This document shows, in pieces, positions 17,297 through 25,646 of a stretch of 52,124 bases of DNA. The DNA lies in the NCBI GenBank assembly GCA_947625305.1, contig CANQNW010000014.1, forward strand, positions 1 through 52,124, written 5' to 3'. Within the stretch, counting starts at the first letter, position 1, and each line of letters starts with the position of its first letter. The position numbers and the translations under genes are program-made. Origin of the DNA: Candidatus Gastranaerophilales bacterium (GTDB taxonomy: Bacteria; Cyanobacteriota; Vampirovibrionia; Gastranaerophilales; Gastranaerophilaceae). The notes beneath the pieces are model-generated. The model saw only the letters and a program-made list of their open reading frames with translations, did no database searches and was not told the DNA's origin.

Positions 17297-18793
17297 TTAT
17301 TTATTTTTCATCGTTGGAAAGGCAATGACATCTCTAATGGTTGTAGAGTTCGTTAACAGCATAACAAGCCTGTCTATGCCCATTCCCATACCTCCGGTTG
17401 GTGGCATACCATATTCTAAGGCATTAATAAAATCTTCATCAATATCACAAGCCTCTTCATCACCTTGAGCCTTCGCTAATGCTTGCGCCTCAAACCTTTC
17501 TCTCTGGTCAACGGGGTCGGTTAATTCCGAAAAAGCATTGGCTAATTCCCAGCCGTTAACTTTTGATTCAAAACGTTCCGTTAAACGAGGATTATTTCTG
17601 TGAACTTTTGCTAACGGAGAGATTTCTCTCGGATAATCCGTTATATGTACAGGCTGAATTATATATGGTTCAACCTTATCTTCAAATACCGCTTCAACAA
17701 TTTTACCCCAGTTCATATTTTCTTCAAGTTCAATACCGAGTTCTTTTGCTGCTTTTTCAGCCTCCTGGGCAGTCGTAAATTGTGCAAAATCAACTCCTGT
17801 TGCTTCTTTTATACTGCCAATCATGGTTTTTCTGTCCCATGGCGGAGTTAAATCTATTTCATTTTCGCCGTACTTAATTTTTGTTGTTCCTAAAACTTCT
17901 TTTGCAACAAATGCAACCATGTTTTCCGTTAGGGTCATCATGTCATTATAATCGGAATATGCCTCATAAAGCTCTATTGTAGTAAACTCGGGGTTATGAA
18001 GAGAATCTATACCTTCATTTCTAAAACAACGGTTTATTTCAAAGATTTTTTCGCTTAATCCGCCCACCATAAGTCTTTTTAAATGAAGTTCGGGCGCTAT
18101 TCTCATATACATAGGAATATCAAGCGCATTATGGTGCGTTTCAAACGGTTTTGCATTTGCACCGCCTGCTTGTGAGTGTAACATAGGTGTTTCAACTTCC
18201 AAAAATCCTCTTGATGTTAAATATTCTCTTATTTTTTGAATTATTAACCCTCTTTTTCTGAATGTTTCTTTAACTTCAGGGTTCATAATCATATCAACAT
18301 ATCTTTGGCGATAACGGGTTTCAACATCCGTTAAACCATGAAATTTTTCGGGCAGCGGTTTTAAGGATTTCGTTAATATCTCTAAATCGACCGTTTTTAA
18401 ACTTAATTCGCCTCTGGGGGTTCTTCTTATATCGCCCGTAAAACCTACTATGTCACCGATATCTATTATTTTTATAAGTTTCATCTTTTCTTCGGATATA
18501 TTTTGTTTGTGTGAAAAAATTTGGATTTTGCCTGTATCATCCATTAAATCAATAAACATGCCCGTATTTCTGACTGCCATAACTCTGCCTGCAACACTGT
18601 AGCGGTCTTGGGTTTCTTCTCCAGCAGGTAAATCTTTGTATTTTTCCTGTAATTCTTTTGCGCTTGCCGTTTTAACAAATTTATACGGATAAGGATTTAT
18701 TCCTCGTTCTCTTAATTCTTCTACCTTATGCAATCTGCCTTGTCTGATTGTATCTATTGATGATGTTGTTTCTTTAACATTAGTATCCTGCAT
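17297..18793 (-). CDS. lysS: Lysyl-tRNA synthetase, class II
   Basis: 498 residues from the ATG preceded by GGAGAG; an upstream in-frame ATG (18838) lacks an RBS. It charges tRNA-Lys. An N-terminal OB-fold anticodon domain (GRVMAVRNTGMFIDL...), then class II motif 1 (TRYRQRYVDMI), motif 2 (FEINRCFRNEGID) and motif 3 (GGMGMGIDRL) are all present. Length and order are standard. It ends just upstream of the HU promoter on the same strand. Confidence 0.97.
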   Translation of the reverse strand: MQDTNVKETTSSIDTIRQGRLHKVEELRERGINPYPYKFVKTASAKELQEKYKDLPAGEETQDRYSVAGRVMAVRNTGMFIDLMDDTGKIQIFSHKQNISEEKMKLIKIIDIGDIVGFTGDIRRTPRGELSLKTVDLEILTKSLKPLPEKFHGLTDVETRYRQRYVDMIMNPEVKETFRKRGLIIQKIREYLTSRGFLEVETPMLHSQAGGANAKPFETHHNALDIPMYMRIAPELHLKRLMVGGLSEKIFEINRCFRNEGIDSLHNPEFTTIELYEAYSDYNDMMTLTENMVAFVAKEVLGTTKIKYGENEIDLTPPWDRKTMIGSIKEATGVDFAQFTTAQEAEKAAKELGIELEENMNWGKIVEAVFEDKVEPYIIQPVHITDYPREISPLAKVHRNNPRLTERFESKVNGWELANAFSELTDPVDQRERFEAQALAKAQGDEEACDIDEDFINALEYGMPPTGGMGMGIDRLVMLLTNSTTIRDVIAFPTMKNK

Positions 18794-18937
18794 ATTACTC
18801 TCCAAATTATTCTTTTGGTTAAATTTTAACATTAACATTTTTTTATGTCATTAGAAAATTGTAGGGGTAAAAGCAAAACGGAAAAGCCTGATGTTTCCTT
18901 TTTAAATTTTCAGCCGAAAACTATTATTAAATTTTCA

Positions 18938-18946
18938 TGCAATAAT
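18938..18946 (+). promoter_or_regulatory. Extended -10 of the spermidine-synthase-like gene, leaderless
   Basis: TGc directly before AATAAT (18941-18946), then TAGTTT and the ATG at 18953. There is no good -35 and no Shine-Dalgarno. Confidence 0.45.
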
Positions 18947-18952
18947 TAGTTT

Positions 18953-19828
18953 ATGAATATTTTAATCCCCGAAGAATTAGCAATAAAAAAGCCTAAAAGT
19001 GAACTTTTAAAAATCATAAACAATAAAAAGTTTAATGACACTGTGCTTTTTGAAGTAAATTCCGATTTTCATAAAATTAAAGTCGTCGAAAATGAAATCG
19101 GGCGGTTTTTGCACTACAAAGACACTTATCAGGCAGGGTTTATTGATACGGACTTTTACAAAGGTAATCTGCCTTATATTAATTACTTTTTAATCTCATA
19201 CCTTTTAAAACCGAAAGCCGAAAAAATTCTTGTAATAGGAATGGGCTCTGGCAAGCTGATTAATGATATTGAGTTTCTTTTTGACAATTTAAAAACAGTT
19301 GATGTTGTTGATTTAGAAGAAAATATTGCCGATATCGCCGTAAATTATTTTGATTTTAAGCCGTCTGATAAATTTAATTTTATATTGCAGGACGGAATAA
19401 CCTATCTGCTTAACTGCCGTAAAAAGTACGATTTAATTATAGTTGATGTCGCAAATAATGACGGCATAGATTTAAGATTTTTAAGTGAAGATTATTTCTT
19501 AGCAGTAAAAAAATGTTTGAAAAAAAACGGAATATTTGTTTCTAATATGTGTGCAAGTCCCGATTTTGAAAATCCTAAAAACTTATTTTTCAAAAAATAT
19601 TTCCCGATATATAAAAGATTTTTCAATAATAATATGGTTTTTAAAGGCAATTATTCAGATGAGGTTTACTATAAAGCATTTTTTAATATAGATGAAAGAG
19701 TTATCGATATAACAAATGTAATAATCTTTTCATCGGATGGTAAATTAAAGTTAAACAAATCAAACATAGAAAAATTCAAAAGTTTAAATATCGATATTTC
19801 TTTATATTTGAACCAGTTTGGGGTATAA
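18953..19828 (+). CDS. Spermidine synthase-like SAM-dependent protein
   Basis: 291 residues. The Rossmann methyltransferase/aminopropyltransferase fold is visible: VIGMGSGKLIND (94-105), acidic VDLEEN (119-124), QDGITYLL (146-153) and LIIVDVANNDGID (161-173). This order matches SpeE-type proteins, but the usual D-S/T-x-DPxGP active-site motif is replaced by DVANNDGID, so polyamine synthesis is unproven and a methyltransferase role is possible. No speD or other polyamine gene is adjacent. It is divergent from lysS and followed by mosaic repeats. Confidence 0.7.
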   Translation: MNILIPEELAIKKPKSELLKIINNKKFNDTVLFEVNSDFHKIKVVENEIGRFLHYKDTYQAGFIDTDFYKGNLPYINYFLISYLLKPKAEKILVIGMGSGKLINDIEFLFDNLKTVDVVDLEENIADIAVNYFDFKPSDKFNFILQDGITYLLNCRKKYDLIIVDVANNDGIDLRFLSEDYFLAVKKCLKKNGIFVSNMCASPDFENPKNLFFKKYFPIYKRFFNNNMVFKGNYSDEVYYKAFFNIDERVIDITNVIIFSSDGKLKLNKSNIEKFKSLNIDISLYLNQFGV

Positions 19829-20530
19829 CCCCTTCAAAGTTTGGACCAACTTATTATATTTAAGCCCAACTTGGGGCATAATTTTTCTAAAGTTGGGCTA
19901 AGTATTATATTTGAACCCAACTTTAAACCCGCTCTGCGGGGGTGCAGCGGCACCTTTAAAGTTTGGACTAACTTATTTATACTAAGCCCAAATTGAGGCA
20001 TAATTTTTCTAAAGTTGGACTAAGTATTATATTTGAACCCAACTTTAAACCGGCTCTGCCGGGGTGCATAGCACCTTCAAAGTTTGGACTAATTTATTAT
20101 ATTCGAGCCCAACTTGGGGCATAGCCCCTTTATAGTTGGATTAATTTATTATATTTAAGCCAATTTTAAACCGGCTCTGCCGGCGCACAACCCCTGCAAC
20201 CTCGCTTTAGAAACGAAGGTTTTTCCGCTCGGTCGGTGGGGCATAGCCCCTTCATAGCTTGGTCTAACTTATTATATTCAAGCCCAACTTTAAACCCGCT
20301 CTGCGGGCGCCTCTTGAAATTTCTTTGTGCTCAGGCTTGTCATTCGTTCGCCTTCGGCTGTCCTCATTCCCGCCTTCGCAATTGTCTTGGTTTTTCCTGT
20401 TCGCACAACCCCTGCAACCTCGCTTTAAAACCCTTCGGTTTTTCCGCTCGGTCGGGTTGTTGCTCCCTCGGGTTCGCTTCGCTCCACCCTGCGGAAAAAC
20501 CGCAAAAAAAAAGGAACTTTTTAGGGTTCC
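19829..20530. repeat. Mosaic intergenic repeat block A
   Basis: About 700 bp without a gene. Seven copies of a unit like a(c/g)ttattatatt(t/c)(a/g)agcccaactt occur, at roughly 19852, 19900, 19963, 20023, 20092, 20143 and 20267. They alternate with ggggcata...cccctt and with small GC hairpins (cccgctctgcggg, ccggctctgccgg). A GC-richer tail (20300-20510) follows and ends in aaaaaccgcaaaaaaaaagg. Frames open here are repeat by-products. 20580-20716 is AT-rich and I see nothing in it. Confidence 0.85.
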
Positions 20531-20716
20531 TCTGAAATCTTTTTCAATTTCCTCGTGTGTTAGTAAAGGTAGTAAGTAAGGTAAGTATGAATATTAAATT
20601 TTTTATTGGTTTTAAATTAGGTTCTCTTAATATCTTGTGTTTAGTATCTACATATATATAAAGTATATACTTTTTCAATAATTGCCTTTTTTGTTCATCT
20701 TTTTTTAAAAAAAATT

Positions 20717-20742
20717 AAAAACCCTTGATTTATAAGGGTTTT
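20717..20742 (-). terminator. Terminator of the HgdB-like gene
   Basis: AAAACCCTT / AAGGGTTTT stem with a 7-nt loop, followed on the minus strand by a T-rich run, 30 bp past the stop. Confidence 0.75.
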
Positions 20743-20771
20743 AGTACTTAATAAAACTTAATATATTTAAA

Positions 20772-21905
20772 TTAAACGGCAGATTTTACTTTGTTCTGCT
20801 TGTTTTTATAAAATTTTCTTCTGCGCATTAAATCAACAAAAGCTTCTAATCTCGTTATATACCCTGCTCTGCCTGATTGTTCATCCATTATTAATGTTAA
20901 AATCGGGATTTCACAATCCTCTCTCATTGCAGGAAATATATTCTGCGACATAATCTCGGGCATGCAGGTAAACGGGCTGATATGAATTATGCCGTCAGTT
21001 CCATGCTCATTTGCATAAGCAACATCACTGACCGATTCAAGCGCATCACCGCCTATATCACGCATTAAATACGGTTTTGCCATTCTAAATGACCGCTCTA
21101 AATGAGTTTCACCTTTTTTAAACCATTTCGGGATTATTGCATCTTTTAAAAATCCTGATACGGTAAGACTTCTCCTTGTTTGAACTCCCATTCTTCCAAG
21201 TTCTTTTTCTATATTTCTGTTAGAAAACGGGTCTTGAACCATAAATATTTCGCCTGTTATATCAACATTTACAACCTCTCTTTTTTCATCTATGGGTGTT
21301 TTTCTTATTTCTGCGGCTGCCTCTTTTTCTGCCTGTTTTAACTCTTTTACATTGTTTGCCTCCAAAATAAGCGATAATGCCCTGTTATAGTTTTTTTCGG
21401 CAGTCCCCAATGTTAATTCCCTTGCACGATAGTATGAAAAAAGATTTTCAATCCTGTCTAATACAAACATTTTTCTTACCGCTATATTTATAGACTTTAT
21501 AAGTATTATCGGATTTCTTTCTCCCGTTAATTCGGTTAAAAACCTGTACATGCCTTTAAACCCGTCATATAGCTGAAGTTCAATATATTTAGATTCATAA
21601 CCCAAGTCTTTTAATACATTTCTTATGCTTTGTCCGTACTCGCCAAGTCTGCATATCCCGGGTGATGATATCATTGCTACATAATCTACATCCTTTTCAA
21701 GCGCCTGCATAAAATTCCCCAAGATGAGTTTATACGGCAGGCAAATTGAATCAGGACTGTATTTTGTACCGAGTTCTAATGTTCTTTTACTTGAATATGG
21801 CGGTATAAAAGGTTCCACTCCCAATTTCTTAAGCGCAGATGCCCAAGCTATATATACATTACCCATATGAGGAAATGCAACTTTTAACCGTTTTTTTTCT
21901 TTCAT
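20772..21905 (-). CDS. 2-hydroxyacyl-CoA dehydratase/activase-related protein
   Basis: 377 residues, related to the HgdB/DUF2229-type proteins found in or beside 2-hydroxyglutaryl-CoA dehydratase activators. The likely Fe-S cysteines are C55 (SICLPYK), C85 (SPGICRLGEYGQ) and C314 (SPFTCMPE), and MDEQSGRAGYITRLEAF near the C-terminus is characteristic. Usually it is fused to or next to an ATPase activase (HgdC); neither is seen here, so it may work with a distant partner. The start is 1 nt after the stop of the winged-helix gene, so the two are co-translated. The precise reaction is unknown. Confidence 0.75.
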   Translation of the reverse strand: MKEKKRLKVAFPHMGNVYIAWASALKKLGVEPFIPPYSSKRTLELGTKYSPDSICLPYKLILGNFMQALEKDVDYVAMISSPGICRLGEYGQSIRNVLKDLGYESKYIELQLYDGFKGMYRFLTELTGERNPIILIKSINIAVRKMFVLDRIENLFSYYRARELTLGTAEKNYNRALSLILEANNVKELKQAEKEAAAEIRKTPIDEKREVVNVDITGEIFMVQDPFSNRNIEKELGRMGVQTRRSLTVSGFLKDAIIPKWFKKGETHLERSFRMAKPYLMRDIGGDALESVSDVAYANEHGTDGIIHISPFTCMPEIMSQNIFPAMREDCEIPILTLIMDEQSGRAGYITRLEAFVDLMRRRKFYKNKQNKVKSAV

Positions 21906-21906
21906 T

Positions 21907-22479
21907 TTATACTTTTAGCATGTATCCGCCATTTTCTGCATTATGGAGGATATCTTCATTTAATTTGCTTCTTAAATTTTTAATATATTTGTATACGTAA
22001 TCTCTCGGCAATTCAAGGATTTTTGCCAAATCTTTTGCATATACTATTGTATTTCTGTTTTCAAGAAAATGGTCAAATACCATTTGTTCACGTTCAGTTA
22101 AAGATTTTTTAAATGAATAATTGATACTTTGTTCTTTTTCTTTCTTTATCGGTTTCTCTTCTTTTTTCTTTGCTGAAACGATTTCCGTATTTTTCTTTTC
22201 TTCTTTTTTAACGGATGGTTTTATTTCTTTTTTAGCAGTTATTTCTTTTTCTTTATTAAAAGATTTTAGTGCTATAGTTTGTATTTTTTCTGTTCTTGGT
22301 ATGTATTTATCTGTAGACATTGAATTTAATGATCTTAACATTACACTGTCTACCAAACTGTCATCGTGTTTTTCTTCTTGAATTACTTTACCTAACCTTG
22401 CTGCGTATTCTTCTAATGTAATACGTTCTAATGAGCTTCTCCATTTACGGATTTCTTCTTTGCTCAAATATTCGGGCAT
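21907..22479 (-). CDS. Winged-helix regulator with a Lys/Glu-rich linker
   Basis: 190 residues. The N-terminal ~80 residues are unassigned, followed by a K/E-rich linker (about 85-120). The C-terminal 65 residues (LTEREQMVFDHFLENRN... to NAENGGYMLKV) look like an OmpR-type winged helix, with recognition helix DYVYKYIKNLRSKL and the closing beta hairpin GGYML. There is no receiver domain. AAGGAG lies 9 nt before the ATG. It is co-transcribed with the HgdB-like gene, so it may regulate it. A 17-bp palindrome lies upstream. Confidence 0.65.
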   Translation of the reverse strand: MPEYLSKEEIRKWRSSLERITLEEYAARLGKVIQEEKHDDSLVDSVMLRSLNSMSTDKYIPRTEKIQTIALKSFNKEKEITAKKEIKPSVKKEEKKNTEIVSAKKKEEKPIKKEKEQSINYSFKKSLTEREQMVFDHFLENRNTIVYAKDLAKILELPRDYVYKYIKNLRSKLNEDILHNAENGGYMLKV

Positions 22480-22656
22480 ACCATTAATCTCCTTGACTCT
22501 GATTCATAAACTGTTTTCGGATTAATCATTTCAAAGACGTTTTAAATTATTTTGTAATCTATATGTCAATGTATTTATTAATCTGTTTTCTACATTACAA
22601 ATTTATCACAAATTTCAAGTAAAATCTTAAAATATAAAGTAATTTAAATAAAGATT

Positions 22657-22673
22657 TACAAATCCGATTTGTA
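22657..22673. promoter_or_regulatory. 17-bp palindrome, candidate operator
   Basis: TACAAATC-C-GATTTGTA, perfect 8-nt arms, between the NrtR-like gene stop and the winged-helix gene. On the minus strand its right arm provides TTGTAA, which is followed after 17 bp by TTTATA, so the palindrome overlaps a possible -35. It does not resemble the NrtR sites I know of. Confidence 0.5.
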
Positions 22674-22680
22674 CACTTTA

Positions 22681-23367
22681 TTATGAGAAGAAATGTCCTC
22701 TTTTAGAGTTCAAAGTTATATTATCAAAGGAATATAACCTGGCAGGACGTTTAGAACCGACTTTTGTATATTCGTTTAATTCTTTTAATATAGCGCCCGT
22801 TAAAACTTTTTTACGGAAGTTCCTTTTATCAAGTTTCATATCCAAAATAAGTTCATAAGATTTTTGAAGTTCGGTTAAAGTAAACTTTTCAGGCAGAAGC
22901 TGGAATGCTATCGGGCAAAATTCCAACCGTTCTCTCATTCTTTTTATTGAGTATTCTATAATTTCCTTGTGGTCGTATGCTAAAGTCGGCAGGTTATATA
23001 CTTCATGCCATTGTACTTCCGTAATCCCTTGAGAATTATCAACCGATAATTTAATATCATCACTTCTTATCAAAGCGAAATATGCACATGTAATAACCCT
23101 TGAACCGGGGTATCTTAAGGGGTCGCCGAAGGTATATAATTGTTCAAGATAAATGTTATCTACGTTTGTTTTTTCTTTTAATATCCTTAAAGCAGCAGCA
23201 TCAAGGTTTTCGGATAGTCTTATAAATCCTCCCGGGATTGCCCACCTGCCTTTAAATGGTTCATTTGCACGTTTTACCAATAATACTTGGAGTTTGTTAT
23301 TCTTAATTGTAAATATTACTACGTCGGTTGTTATTTCGTGTGTTTTAATTTCTTGAAAAGTGCTCAT
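22681..23367 (-). CDS. Nudix-winged helix regulator, NrtR type
   Basis: 228 residues. An N-terminal Nudix fold has GRWAIPGGFIRLSENL and then a degenerate box (LRILKEKT in place of REuxEE), so hydrolysis is probably lost. The C-terminal ~80 residues, with FTLTELQKSYELIL, RNFRKKV and RPARLYSF, match the winged helix of NrtR repressors, which bind ADP-ribose and control NAD metabolism. AGGA precedes the ATG. It lies 4 bp behind the lytic transglycosylase gene in an apparent operon. No NAD gene is nearby, so its targets are elsewhere or the ligand differs. Confidence 0.85.
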   Translation of the reverse strand: MSTFQEIKTHEITTDVVIFTIKNNKLQVLLVKRANEPFKGRWAIPGGFIRLSENLDAAALRILKEKTNVDNIYLEQLYTFGDPLRYPGSRVITCAYFALIRSDDIKLSVDNSQGITEVQWHEVYNLPTLAYDHKEIIEYSIKRMRERLEFCPIAFQLLPEKFTLTELQKSYELILDMKLDKRNFRKKVLTGAILKELNEYTKVGSKRPARLYSFDNITLNSKRGHFFS

Positions 23368-23371
23368 ATTC

Positions 23372-23965
23372 CTATATTCCCTGGGTTGATAAATATTCCT
23401 TTAATATTGTTTCATGTTGATATCTAAAATCTTCATTGCTGACAAAATTTATATCCTTTAAAGCATTTTTATAATCAGCAATTACAGGGTCAGGAGATGC
23501 TTTTAAATGATGATAATTTTTTATTATCGAAGAAACAAATTTTTTCGTTTCTACAAAAGGCGGAACTCCGTTATATTTTTTTACGTTTCCGGGGCCTGCA
23601 TTATATGCTGCAAGCGCAAGTTCCATTGAACCAAACATTTTATACATCATTTTATAGTATGAAATGCCTGCTTTGATATTTTCTTGTATGTGATACGGAT
23701 TATACCCTAATTTTTTTGCTGTTGAAGGCATTAATTGAAATACCCCTACAGCTCCGTATCTGCTCCTTTTTTCATGGCAATAACCCGATTCAGCTTTTGC
23801 TATACTTAAAGCTATGGCAGGATCAACTCCCATTTCATTTGCATGTTTCACGATTAATCCCTTTACTGTTGTTGTATTAACAGCACCATCCGCCATTGCA
23901 TTTATAGGGAAACTCATCATCGTAAAAAGAGTTAAAATTGTTGTTATTATTACTTTTCTAGCCAT
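23372..23965 (-). CDS. Lytic transglycosylase, SLT domain
   Basis: 197 residues from the ATG that follows GAGGG; a TTG four codons upstream is also in frame. A signal peptide (residues 1 to about 26, ending INAMADG) exports it. The goose-lysozyme-like SLT domain shows the catalytic Glu in SIAKAESGY, then GAVGVFQLMPSTA and ALAAYNAGPGNVKKY, which cleaves peptidoglycan glycan strands to anhydro-MurNAc ends. The C-terminal 40 residues are unassigned. It precedes the NrtR-like gene. Confidence 0.92.
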   Translation of the reverse strand: MARKVIITTILTLFTMMSFPINAMADGAVNTTTVKGLIVKHANEMGVDPAIALSIAKAESGYCHEKRSRYGAVGVFQLMPSTAKKLGYNPYHIQENIKAGISYYKMMYKMFGSMELALAAYNAGPGNVKKYNGVPPFVETKKFVSSIIKNYHHLKASPDPVIADYKNALKDINFVSNEDFRYQHETILKEYLSTQGI

Positions 23966-24092
23966 GTAAACCCTCAATGTTTATTTACCACGGTTTTGAA
24001 GTTGTTATTTCTATTTTATTCCGTAAAAATAAAAATTCAACCGTTAAGGTATACATATCCTCTAATGCTTATAATTTAAATAAAAACTGGAA

Positions 24093-24281
24093 CTAGTCCA
24101 AAAGTTCATCAAGCAATTTTGCATCCGATGCTGTTTTTTTGGTATCGAATACAATATTTCTTTTCATATAAGTTCTTAAAGCTTCACGAATTAACTCGCT
24201 TCTTGTTCTCTGTTCATTTTGAGCCATTTCGTCTATTTGATTTAAAAATTTTTCAGGGATGGATAATAACACTTTTGCCAT
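24093..24281 (-). CDS. Ribbon-helix-helix (CopG-type) protein
   Basis: 62 residues. KVLLSIPEKFLNQIDEMA forms the strand and first helix, RTRSELIREALRTYMK the second; this is the classic RHH DNA-binding fold of antitoxins and small repressors. AAGGA precedes the ATG. No toxin gene is adjacent on the same strand (the neighbour is a divergent peptidase), so either it is an orphan antitoxin or a free-standing regulator. The 83-bp divergent region is very AT-rich. Confidence 0.85.
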   Translation of the reverse strand: MAKVLLSIPEKFLNQIDEMAQNEQRTRSELIREALRTYMKRNIVFDTKKTASDAKLLDELLD

Positions 24282-24364
24282 AACATTTCCTTATTACTTA
24301 TTTCATATATATATTATATACTATTATTAATATATAGTCTATAATAAAAAAACAGGAGTATATT

Positions 24365-25600
24365 ATGCAGAATTTAAGAAATAAATATAAATTAGTTGAT
24401 ATATTTTGCCAATTGGCTGAAATACCTTCGCCCTCTTTAAAAGAAGATAAAGTAATTAATAAAATATTGGAAATTTTTAAAGAAAATAATATTCATGCCG
24501 AAAAAGACGGCTACGGGAATATAAAAGCAAAAATTGAAGCAACGGATATAACAAAAAAACCTTTGCTTTTAAGTGCGCATATGGATGTTGTAGGGGATGA
24601 TTCTCCCGTTAATATAAGACTTAACGGCAATATTATAGAAACAGATAAAACAAGAACTTTAGGTGCAGATGATAAAGCGGGTGTTGCTGCCGCCATTATG
24701 CTTGCAATAGAATTATCTCAAAATAAAGAACTTAAACATGGCGGTTTGGAAATTATTTTTACCCGTGATGAAGAACAAAATATGACGGGCATTCATAATG
24801 TTAAAACCGATGAAATTGAAGCCGAACATATTCTTGTATTGGATGCTGATAAAGTAGGGCAGGTTCAAATTGCAGGAGCAAGCTATACAAAATTAACGGT
24901 TACGGTAAATGCACTAAAGGGCGGACACTCCGGTATTGATATTGATGATAAAACAAGACTTAATGCCGCAAAATTAATAGCGGAGCTCGTTAATGAAATT
25001 CCTCAAGGTGTTTATAAAAAAGATGATTTTGGAGTTGTAACTTCAATTAATCTCGGTGTAATTATCGGAGGAGGTATTGAAACAGCCGTAAACGATATTA
25101 AAAATTCAGATTTGCCTAGTGGTAAATACCTCGACTGCATTATAGATAAAGCTGTTACAAATATTATTAACACCAAAGCGGGTGCTGCTTATTCAATCAG
25201 AAGTTCAAGCAGAGAATTTGAAAATAATTTAATTTCAGAAATAAAAGAAATTGTTAATAACTTTAATAAAAAATATGAAGGACTTGCCAAAGCTGAAGTT
25301 CAAACCGCTCAACATCTTCCTCCGTTTGAAAAAAGCGATGATGAAACTTTAATAAATATTGCGAAAATTGCAGGGAAAAATTTAAATCTTGATTTGGATA
25401 TTTCCTCCTTCCACGCAGGCGCTGAAACTCACATTTATGCAAATAATAAAAATAAATACGGCAAAACTCTTAAACCCGTTTTAATAGGTACTGCAGATGT
25501 TTATAATATGCACTCAGCAGATGAACAGATGGATTATACCTCTTACCTTAAAGGTTATGAATTTCTTAAAGAATTCTTTAAACAATTTAATAATAATTAA
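24365..25600 (+). CDS. M20-family peptidase, peptidase T-like
   Basis: 411 residues, dinuclear zinc aminopeptidase fold, cytosolic. LLSAHMDVV gives His and Asp ligands, TLGADDKAGVAAA the bridging Asp, FTRDEEQNMTG the catalytic Glu pair, LDADKVG a further ligand, and FHAGAETHIYAN the last His. The dimerisation domain follows KGGHSGIDI. This order is that of PepT/PepT-like tripeptidases. AGGAG lies before the ATG. The gene is 47 bp upstream of the RRE-radical SAM gene but that gene has its own promoter. Confidence 0.88.
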   Translation: MQNLRNKYKLVDIFCQLAEIPSPSLKEDKVINKILEIFKENNIHAEKDGYGNIKAKIEATDITKKPLLLSAHMDVVGDDSPVNIRLNGNIIETDKTRTLGADDKAGVAAAIMLAIELSQNKELKHGGLEIIFTRDEEQNMTGIHNVKTDEIEAEHILVLDADKVGQVQIAGASYTKLTVTVNALKGGHSGIDIDDKTRLNAAKLIAELVNEIPQGVYKKDDFGVVTSINLGVIIGGGIETAVNDIKNSDLPSGKYLDCIIDKAVTNIINTKAGAAYSIRSSSREFENNLISEIKEIVNNFNKKYEGLAKAEVQTAQHLPPFEKSDDETLINIAKIAGKNLNLDLDISSFHAGAETHIYANNKNKYGKTLKPVLIGTADVYNMHSADEQMDYTSYLKGYEFLKEFFKQFNNN

Positions 25601-25611
25601 TTTGTTTAATA

Positions 25612-25640
25612 TTGCAATTTAAAACAGGTATTTTTATAAT
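25612..25640 (+). promoter_or_regulatory. Promoter of the RRE-radical SAM gene, leaderless
   Basis: TTGCAA (25612-25617), exactly 17 bp, consensus TATAAT (25635-25640), then TAACAT and the ATG at 25647. No Shine-Dalgarno. Confidence 0.7.
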
Positions 25641-25646
25641 TAACAT

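Noticed and set aside
20236-20579. Open frames of 84-99 codons in repeat block A
   Set aside because: Composition follows the GC-rich repeat tail; Cys/Pro/Arg-rich with no RBS, and the same DNA recurs in block C in another orientation.
24093-24281. Toxin-antitoxin pair around the RHH protein
   Set aside because: No second small gene overlaps or follows on the same strand; the neighbours are a lytic transglycosylase and a divergent peptidase.
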